Source: an uncultured Novosphingobium sp. (GTDB taxonomy: Bacteria > Pseudomonadota > Alphaproteobacteria > Sphingomonadales > Sphingomonadaceae). From it: a stretch of DNA of 10,736 bases. Where the stretch lies: positions 1 through 10,736 of the forward strand of contig CALLNA010000028.1 in the NCBI GenBank assembly GCA_938005655.1. Direction: 5' to 3'. Under the pieces are notes generated by a model. The model saw only the letters and a program-made list of their open reading frames with translations. It had not been told where the DNA came from and did not search any database. Made by a program: the position numbers and the translations under genes. Shown here in pieces: positions 5,789-10,736 of this stretch (its first letter is position 1; each line of letters begins with the position of its first letter).

Positions 5789-7635
5789 GCGGCGATCCGC
5801 CGGGCGTGGACCAGCAGGGCCGCGAGCGCCGCCGGGGTGATTCCCGAAACCCGTCCCGCCGCCGCCAGGGTCGCCGGACGGGCGCGGGACAGGCGTTCGA
5901 CCATCTCGCGGGACAGGCCGGGGATCGCCTCATAGGGAAAGTGATCGCCGAGCGGCAGGGCCTCGCTCGCGCGCAGATCGCGCAGCTCGCTGTCCTGACG
6001 CGCGAGGTAAGGCGCATAGGCCGCGTCCTCGGCCACCTCCTCCGCGAGGTCGCGGTCGGCCAGGGCCTCCTCGGCGATCCACGGCGAAAGCCCGGCAAGG
6101 TCGACGCCGCCGAAGCGGAACCATTCACGCAAGGGCAGGCGCCCGGCGTCGGCGCGCACCGGGAGACCGGCAGCGCCCAGCTCGGCTCCCGTGACCTCGC
6201 GCTCCAATTCGCCCTCGAGCACATCCTTGCGCGCCATCCGCCGCGCGAACCATTCGCGCCGCTCCGCGCCGAGGCACCCCAGTTCGAGCGCGAGCGGCGT
6301 GAGCCGGGTCGAGGCGTTGTTGGCCCGGAGCCGCAAGCGGTACTCGGCCCGCGCGGTGAGCATCCGGTAGGGCTCGCTCACCCCATGCAAGGTCAGGTCG
6401 TCGACCATCACCGCCATGTAACTGTTGGCGCGGTCGAGCGCGGGCACCGCGCGTGCCAGCACCTCGGCCGCCGCGTTCATCCCCGCGATCAGCCCCTGCG
6501 CGGCGGCTTCCTCGTAGCCGGTCGTGCCGTTGATCTGTCCGGCGCAGTAGAGCCCGGGAATGGCGCGCAGCTCCAGGCTCGGCCGCAGCGCGCGCGGATC
6601 GATGTGGTCGTACTCGACCGCATAGCCGGGCACGACCAAGTCGACCGCCTCCAGCCCTTCCATCGTCCGCAGCATGGCGAGCTGGACATCGGCGGGCAGC
6701 GAGGTGCTGACCCCGTTGGGATAGACCAGGGGCGTGTCGAGGCCTTCGGGCTCGAGGAAGATCTGGTGCCCGTCACGATCGGCGAAGCGGTGAATCTTGT
6801 CCTCGATCGAAGGGCAGTAGCGCGGCCCCTGCGCCCCGATCGCCCCGCTGAACAGCGGCGAGCGATGGAGGTTGGCGTGGATGACGTCATGGCTGCGCGC
6901 ATTGGTCCGGGTGATCGCGCAGAAGATCTGCGGGTTCGTCCGGGTCCGGGTCAGCGGCGACATGGTCCACGGCTCGGCGTCGGAGCTCTGCTCGGCCAGC
7001 CGCGCCCAGTCGATCGTCCGCCCGTCGAGACGCGGCGGAGTGCCGGTCTTGAGCCGGGCCATCGGCAGGCTGGCCTCGCGGAGTTGGGCGGCGAGGCGCT
7101 GGGCCGAAGCCTCGCCGATCCGTCCGCCGGTCATCCGCTCCTCGCCGCGGAACAGGGTCCCGCCGAGGAAGGTGCCGGTGCACAGCACGACCGTCGGCGC
7201 GGTCAGGACCGTGCCGTCCGCCAGCGCAACTCCCGCGACCTTGCCGCCGGCCAGCTCCAGCGCGGCCGCTTCCCCGGCGACGAGGGTCAGGTCCCCCTGC
7301 CCGCGCAGCAGGCCCTGCACCGCCGCCTTGAACCGCTTGCGGTCGGCCTGGACGCGCGGCCCCTGGACCGCGCTGCCCTTCGAGCGGTTGAGCATCCGGT
7401 AATGGATCGCGCCGGCATCGGCGGCGCGGGCGATGATCCCGTCGAAGGCGTCGACCTCGCGCACGAGATGGCCCTTGCCCAGGCCGCCGATTGCCGGGTT
7501 GCAGCTCATCGCCCCGATCGCATCGAGATCGAACGAGACCAGTGCTACCCGCGCGCCCATCCGCGCCGCGACCGCCGCGGCCTCGACCCCGGCGTGTCCG
7601 CCGCCGATGACGATGGTGTCGAAGGATGCTGCCAT
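5785..7635 (-). CDS. mnmG: tRNA uridine-5-carboxymethylaminomethyl modification enzyme MnmG
   Basis: MnmG (GidA), 616 residues, is the FAD-binding partner of MnmE. The MnmEG complex adds an aminomethyl or carboxymethylaminomethyl group at C5 of wobble uridine-34 in tRNAs reading split codon boxes. The FAD loop GGGHAG is at 11-16. SCNPAIGGLGKGHLVRE (44-60) is the conserved Cys-containing loop. GPRYCPSIEDKIHRF (270-284) and CAGQINGTTGYEEAAAQG (364-381) are the two family signatures. The ATG at 7635 is chosen because AGAGG sits 8 bases upstream and the FAD motif then falls at the normal position. A TTG at 7671 in the same frame would add 12 unlikely residues. The stop overlaps rsmG by ATGA. The gene is 91 bases from mnmE, a gap that holds a parS site and a hairpin. 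Confidence 0.97.
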   Translation of the reverse strand: MAASFDTIVIGGGHAGVEAAAVAARMGARVALVSFDLDAIGAMSCNPAIGGLGKGHLVREVDAFDGIIARAADAGAIHYRMLNRSKGSAVQGPRVQADRKRFKAAVQGLLRGQGDLTLVAGEAAALELAGGKVAGVALADGTVLTAPTVVLCTGTFLGGTLFRGEERMTGGRIGEASAQRLAAQLREASLPMARLKTGTPPRLDGRTIDWARLAEQSSDAEPWTMSPLTRTRTNPQIFCAITRTNARSHDVIHANLHRSPLFSGAIGAQGPRYCPSIEDKIHRFADRDGHQIFLEPEGLDTPLVYPNGVSTSLPADVQLAMLRTMEGLEAVDLVVPGYAVEYDHIDPRALRPSLELRAIPGLYCAGQINGTTGYEEAAAQGLIAGMNAAAEVLARAVPALDRANSYMAVMVDDLTLHGVSEPYRMLTARAEYRLRLRANNASTRLTPLALELGCLGAERREWFARRMARKDVLEGELEREVTGAELGAAGLPVRADAGRLPLREWFRFGGVDLAGLSPWIAEEALADRDLAEEVAEDAAYAPYLARQDSELRDLRASEALPLGDHFPYEAIPGLSREMVERLSRARPATLAAAGRVSGITPAALAALLVHARRIAA

Positions 7636-7680
7636 GCCAGCGCCTCTACAGGAGCGGCGGAGAGGGGTCAAAGCTCGGCG

Positions 7681-7696
7681 TGTTCCACGTGGAACA
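7681..7696. other. parS: parS centromere site (perfect), between mnmE and mnmG
   Basis: TGTTCCACGTGGAACA, identical to the site at 5220-5235, lies in the 91-base gap about 45 bases upstream of the mnmG start. It is the only non-coding parS in the window and is 2.1 kb from its nearest neighbour. ParB bound here could also affect transcription into mnmG. Confidence 0.93.
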
Positions 7697-7708
7697 TCAC
7701 TTGCCGCC

Positions 7709-7726
7709 GCCGCTCAAATGAGCGGC
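7709..7726 (-). terminator. hairpin directly after the mnmE stop, no T-run
   Basis: GCCGCTC (7709-7715) and GAGCGGC (7720-7726) form a perfect 7-bp stem with a 4-base loop, starting immediately after the mnmE TGA in the minus direction. GGCGGCAAG follows instead of a T-run, so it is more likely an mRNA-processing, stabilising or partial-termination element than a full intrinsic terminator. Confidence 0.4.
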
Positions 7727-9010
7727 TCACTTGCCTATGCAGAAGCGTCCGAACAACGCGTCGAGCATATGCTCGGTCGTGCTACGGCCCACCAGCGCGT
7801 CGAAGGCCACGCGGGCGAGGCGCAGGTGCTCGGCGACCAGCAGCGGATCGCCCAGGCTTTCCGCGAAAGCGAGCATGGCTTCAGCCTCACCGAGCAGCCG
7901 GTGCTGGCGTTCATTGAGCGCGGCCTCGCCCGGCTTGGGCATGGCCCGGCGGGCAGCAGCGACCAGGTCCGCGCGCAAGGCGTCCATTCCCTCCCCGGTC
8001 ACGGCCGAGACGCCGTGGCGCGGCGCGGCCTTGACGACGTGATCCGCGCGGTCGGCCTGGGCCGCGATCTCCCAGGCCTCGGCCGGCCCCTCCCCTTCGG
8101 CACCGAGCCACAGCACGAGATCGGCCCGGTCGAGTGCATCGCGCGCCCGAGCGATGCCGATCGCCTCGATCGCGTCCTCGGTCTCGCCGCGCAGGCCGGC
8201 AGTGTCGACGAACAGAAAGGGCAGGCCCGCGATCGCCACGGGGCGCGTCAAGACGTCACGGGTAGTCCCGGCGATGGGCGTCGCGATGGCCGCCTCGCTC
8301 TCGACCAAGGCATTGAACAGAGTGCTTTTTCCAGCATTCGGTGGTCCGGCGATGACCACCCGAAAGCCCTCGCGCAGGGCTTCGGCGCGGGGCCGGGCGA
8401 GCCAGTCGGCCAGCTCCTCGCGCAGGGCCGCGATCCGCGCGGCGAAGTCCGGCGGGAGCAACGCGACGTCATCCTCGTCGGCGAAATCGAGCACGGCCTC
8501 CAGCGCGGCCGAGCAGGCCAGCAGCCGGTCGCGCCAAGCCTCGACCGTCCGCGAGAAGCCGCCCGATGCCATGGCTAGGGCGCTGCGCCGCTGCAATTCG
8601 GTCTCGGCCGAGAGCAGGTCGGCCAGCCCCTCGGCCTCGGCCAGGTCGATCCGGCCGTTGGCGAAGGCGCGGCGGGTGAATTCCCCCGGCCGGGCCGGGA
8701 GCAGGCCGGGCAGCGCGGCGAGCGCCTCCTCCACCGCCGCGATCACCGCGCGGCCGCCGTGGCAGTGCAGCTCGACCGTATCCTCGCCGGTCGCGTTGTG
8801 CGGCCCGGGCAGGAACAGCACCAGCGCGCGGTCGAGCAGCGCCCCGGCGGAATCACGCAAGGGCGCATGGACCGCCCGGCGCGGCGGCGGGACGCGCCCG
8901 GCAAGCGCGCGCAGCGCCTCGGCGGCTCCCGGCCCGCTGATCCGGATCACCGCGATCGCCGCCGGTGCCGGCCCGCTGGAGAGCGCGAAGATCGTATCGC
9001 TATCGGTCAT
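7727..9010 (-). CDS. mnmE: tRNA modification GTPase MnmE
   Basis: MnmE (TrmE), 427 residues, is the dimeric GTPase and formyl-tetrahydrofolate-binding partner of MnmG in wobble-uridine modification. The N-terminal tetrahydrofolate domain (about 1-115) starts with TDSDTIFALSSG and contains PGEFTRRAFANGRIDLAEAEG (108-128). The G domain has G1 GPPNAGKST (222-230), G2 region IAGTTRD (246-252) and G3 DTAG (269-272). The C-terminal FCIGK carries the invariant Cys. The G4 motif NKxD is not recognisable: after ADLVLWLG the sequence reads AAQADRADHVV and goes straight to VSAVTGEG (G5 region). The protein is slightly shorter than the E. coli enzyme for this reason. The start at 9010 gives the usual family N-terminus, yet a T-run and hairpin occupy the ribosome-site position. 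It ends 91 bases before mnmG. Confidence 0.96.
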   Translation of the reverse strand: MTDSDTIFALSSGPAPAAIAVIRISGPGAAEALRALAGRVPPPRRAVHAPLRDSAGALLDRALVLFLPGPHNATGEDTVELHCHGGRAVIAAVEEALAALPGLLPARPGEFTRRAFANGRIDLAEAEGLADLLSAETELQRRSALAMASGGFSRTVEAWRDRLLACSAALEAVLDFADEDDVALLPPDFAARIAALREELADWLARPRAEALREGFRVVIAGPPNAGKSTLFNALVESEAAIATPIAGTTRDVLTRPVAIAGLPFLFVDTAGLRGETEDAIEAIGIARARDALDRADLVLWLGAEGEGPAEAWEIAAQADRADHVVKAAPRHGVSAVTGEGMDALRADLVAAARRAMPKPGEAALNERQHRLLGEAEAMLAFAESLGDPLLVAEHLRLARVAFDALVGRSTTEHMLDALFGRFCIGK

Positions 9011-9013
9011 TGC

Positions 9014-9036
9014 AAAAAAGACGGCGGGCTACGCCG
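9014..9036 (-). terminator. hairpin and T-run just before the mnmE start (terminator or attenuator)
   Basis: On the minus strand, CGGCG (9036-9032) and CGCCG (9026-9022) form a 5-bp GC stem with a 5-base loop, followed by TC and a run of six T (9019-9014). It begins 4 bases after the DUF6489 stop and ends 3 bases before the mnmE ATG. This has the form of an intrinsic terminator, although the stem is short. Confidence 0.55.
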
Positions 9037-9039
9037 GTC

Positions 9040-9273
9040 CTACTTCGCCTTGCCCATCCCGCTCTGGAGGAACTGCTGGAAGAACTTCATCCCCATCTCG
9101 CCCATCGGCGCGATCTGCTTGGCCATTTCCTGGAGCTGCTCGATCGAGCCGACGCCCTTCACCGCCTTGGTCATCGCCTCGACATAGGCCTCGTTGGCCT
9201 TGCTGACGTCGGGCAGGCCGAGGAAGCGCCGCGCCTCCTCCGGCGTACAATCGATCTCCACGTTCACCTTCAT
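9040..9273 (-). CDS. DUF6489 family small protein
   Basis: Small cytoplasmic protein of unknown function, 77 residues. It begins MKVNVEIDCTPEEARRFLGL, with a conserved Cys-Thr-Pro-Glu-Glu-Ala pattern, and ends in a Met/Gln/Gly-rich helix (MGMKFFQQFLQSGMGKAK). This agrees with the DUF6489 family, which I recall as found next to mnmE in alphaproteobacteria. There is no signal peptide or membrane segment. The ATG is preceded by a very strong ribosome site (GGGAGGAG, 6 bases upstream), so high expression is likely. It is the first gene of the minus-strand block and is divergent from the hydrolase gene. The location suggests a link to translation or tRNA modification, but that is inference. Confidence 0.88.
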   Translation of the reverse strand: MKVNVEIDCTPEEARRFLGLPDVSKANEAYVEAMTKAVKGVGSIEQLQEMAKQIAPMGEMGMKFFQQFLQSGMGKAK

Positions 9274-9356
9274 CGCTTGCTCCTCCCGGACAGTCGCGCT
9301 TCACGCTGTCACAGGGCCTTGGCAAAGTCCATCGCCGGGGCTTACTTGCCCTACAG

Positions 9357-9381
9357 ACAGATTCAGGCCCACAGATTCAGG
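9357..9381 (+). repeat. two direct repeats before the hydrolase start
   Basis: ACAGATTCAGG occurs at 9357-9367 and again at 9371-9381, 14 bases from start to start. The second copy overlaps the ribosome binding site AGGAGAG (9379-9385). Each copy contains GATTC, a match to GANTC, the CcrM methylation target in alphaproteobacteria. Confidence 0.6.
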
Positions 9382-9392
9382 AGAGCGCGATC

Positions 9393-10091
9393 ATGCCGAC
9401 CAATGCCCAGGCCCCCACCCTCGACGGCTCAGGCTCCATCCCGCTCTACGTGGTCAAGCCCGCGGGCACACCGCGCGGCGCGGTGATCGTCATCCAGGAA
9501 ATCTTCGGAATCAATCCCGGGATCAAGCAGAAGGCCGACGACTGGGCAGCCCAGGGCTACCTCGCCGTCGCGCCCGACGTGTTCTGGCGACAGGAGCCCG
9601 GCCTTGAGTTCAACCCCGACGTGCCGGAGGAATTCCAGAAGGCGGTCGGCTACATGATGAAGCACGACTTCGACCTCGGCATTCAAGATGTCGAGGCGGT
9701 GATCCACTGGATCCGCCGCGAGCAGGGTGTGGCCAAGGTCGGCCTGGTCGGCTTCTGCATGGGCGGCAAGATCGCCTACATGGCCGCGGCGCGCACCGAC
9801 CTGGACGCCTCGGTCGGCTACTACGGCGTCGGCATCGACCAGATGCTGAACGAGAGCCACGCCATCGCCAAGCCGCTGCTGCTGCACGTGCCGACGGCTG
9901 ACGGCTTCGTCCCCGCCGCAGCGCAGAAGGCGATGCACGACGGGCTGGACGGCAACGCCCACGTCACCCTCTACGACTACGAGGGACTTGACCACGGCTT
10001 CGCCGACACCTTCGGCGCGCGCCGCGACGAGGCGGGGGCCAAGCTCGCCGACAAGCGGACCGAGGAGTTCTTCGCGGCCAACCTCGGATAA
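9393..10091 (+). CDS. dienelactone hydrolase family protein
   Basis: Predicted cytoplasmic alpha/beta hydrolase of the dienelactone hydrolase family, 232 residues, typical length. The family hydrolyses dienelactone or other carboxylic esters with a Cys-Asp-His triad. Cys122 lies in the nucleophile elbow GFCMGG (120-125), Asp170 in VPTADGFVP (166-174), and His201 in LDHGF (199-203). Glu36 in QEIFGI (35-40) is the residue that activates the Cys in the Pseudomonas enzyme. All four catalytic positions are therefore present. The ATG has AGGAGAG 7 bases upstream. It is divergent from DUF6489 and followed after 15 bases by a quinone oxidoreductase, probably one transcript. No aromatic ring-cleavage gene is in the window, so the natural substrate may be something other than dienelactone. 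Confidence 0.93.
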   Translation: MPTNAQAPTLDGSGSIPLYVVKPAGTPRGAVIVIQEIFGINPGIKQKADDWAAQGYLAVAPDVFWRQEPGLEFNPDVPEEFQKAVGYMMKHDFDLGIQDVEAVIHWIRREQGVAKVGLVGFCMGGKIAYMAAARTDLDASVGYYGVGIDQMLNESHAIAKPLLLHVPTADGFVPAAAQKAMHDGLDGNAHVTLYDYEGLDHGFADTFGARRDEAGAKLADKRTEEFFAANLG

Positions 10092-10106
10092 GCGAGCGCG
10101 AGTCCC

Positions 10107-10736
10107 ATGACCGAGACTCCCTATCGCATGGTCGCCCGCGCCTTCGGCGGGCCGGAGGTCATCGAGCGCGAGGCGTTCGACCCAGGCCGGCCAGGGCCGG
10201 GCGAACTGCTGATCGCGGTCGAGGCCGTGGGGCTCAACTTCATCGACACCTATTACCGCACCGGGCTCTACCCGGCACCGCTGCCCCTCGCCCTAGGCTC
10301 GGAAAGCGCCGGGCGGGTGGCGGCGATCGGCGAAGGCGTCGCGGACTTCGCGATCGGCGAGCGAGTCGGCTGCGTCAGCGCGCCGGGCGCCTATGCCACG
10401 CACCAGCGCATCCCGGCCGACCGCGCGGTGCGCCTGCCCGGCGACATCCCGGCCGAGACCGCCGCCGCGACCATGCTCAAGGGCTTCACCGCCTGTTGCC
10501 TCGCCGAAGATACCATCGCGCTGGAGCCAGGCCGGACGGCACTGGTCCACTCGGCCGCGGGCGGCGTCGGCTCGATCCTGGTGCCCTGGCTGCGCGACAA
10601 GGGCGTCACGGTGATCGCCCATGCCGGCTCGCCCGAGAAGATCGCCGGAGTCGCGGCCGACCACCGCTTGTCCTGCCCCTTCGAGGAGCTGGCGGCCGAG
10701 GTGCGCCGGATCACCGGCGGAGCGGGGGTCGAGGTG
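10107..10736 (+). CDS. NADPH:quinone oxidoreductase, zinc-independent MDR family (3' end outside window)
   Basis: The first 210 residues of a quinone oxidoreductase/zeta-crystallin-type medium-chain reductase; the reading frame is open to the window end and about 110 residues should be missing. Signatures are VGLNFIDTYYRTGLYP (41-56), LGSESAGRV (63-71) and the NADPH-binding loop SAAGGVG (149-155). No structural zinc Cys cluster is seen, as expected for this branch. The family reduces quinones or conjugated carbonyls with NADPH in the cytoplasm. The ATG at 10107 gives the expected N-terminus (MTETPYRMVARAFGGPEVIE). Only a weak purine stretch (GCGAG) precedes it, and it starts 15 bases after the hydrolase stop, so co-transcription is likely. 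Confidence 0.92.
   Translation, partial: MTETPYRMVARAFGGPEVIEREAFDPGRPGPGELLIAVEAVGLNFIDTYYRTGLYPAPLPLALGSESAGRVAAIGEGVADFAIGERVGCVSAPGAYATHQRIPADRAVRLPGDIPAETAAATMLKGFTACCLAEDTIALEPGRTALVHSAAGGVGSILVPWLRDKGVTVIAHAGSPEKIAGVAADHRLSCPFEELAAEVRRITGGAGVEV

Noticed and set aside
7635..7671. Upstream TTG start for mnmG
   Set aside because: It would add 12 residues not seen in the family and lacks a better ribosome site than the ATG at 7635, which has AGAGG at good spacing.
5806..7917. Long open frame (703 codons) on the plus strand opposite mnmG
   Set aside because: Antisense shadow; the composition is Arg/Gly/Ala-rich without motifs, while mnmG on the other strand is fully conserved. The open frames opposite parA/rsmG (4431-5840) and mnmE (7433-8578) are rejected for the same reason.
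9319..9347. TTGGCA (9319-9324) with TTACTT 17 bases on, as a promoter for the hydrolase gene
   Set aside because: The -35 part is good but the -10 part matches at only two positions. A promoter must exist in this divergent gap, but this one cannot be supported.
1..10736. Mobile element, CRISPR array, defence or biosynthetic cluster
   Set aside because: No transposase, integrase, phage, restriction, toxin-antitoxin or repeat-spacer signal was seen; the genes are core housekeeping or common metabolic families.

Overview
The window is GC-rich chromosomal DNA of an alphaproteobacterium. Order Sphingomonadales is the best guess. The reasons are the block DUF6489 - mnmE - mnmG - rsmG - parA - parB, the chromosomal parS palindrome TGTTCCACGTGGAACA, a DUF815 ATPase, and palindromic intergenic repeats of a type I recall from sphingomonads. 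No mobile element, CRISPR array, tRNA or rRNA was seen, and most of the window is core housekeeping sequence.

Layout. (1) 18-845, plus: DUF815 AAA-type ATPase. (2) 864-2330, minus, convergent with it: membrane-anchored PQQ-dependent sugar (sorbosone) dehydrogenase-like beta-propeller. (3) 2524-3069, plus: small secreted protein rich in His, Pro, Tyr and Arg, followed by a perfect 12-bp hairpin. (4) 3070-3379: non-coding stretch with an AT-rich island holding an inverted repeat and two degenerate palindromic repeats. (5) 9273 down to 3380, minus: DUF6489 small protein, mnmE, mnmG, rsmG, parA and parB. (6) 9393-10736, plus, divergent from that block: dienelactone hydrolase-family protein and a quinone oxidoreductase cut by the window end.

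How the genes work together. MnmE and MnmG modify the wobble uridine of certain tRNAs, and RsmG methylates 16S rRNA. ParA and ParB segregate the chromosome by acting on parS. Three parS palindromes lie inside this same block: two within the rsmG coding sequence and one between mnmE and mnmG. The junctions mnmG/rsmG, rsmG/parA and parA/parB are all 4-base ATGA overlaps, so translation of the last four genes is probably coupled.

The most notable points are: a clear frame break in parB, which puts the conserved C-terminal dimerisation domain in the -1 frame; the parS palindrome read as protein in two different frames within rsmG; a hairpin plus T-run directly against the mnmE start codon, with no Shine-Dalgarno; and the apparent loss of the G4 (NKxD) motif in MnmE. 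I found no convincing undescribed multi-gene system.
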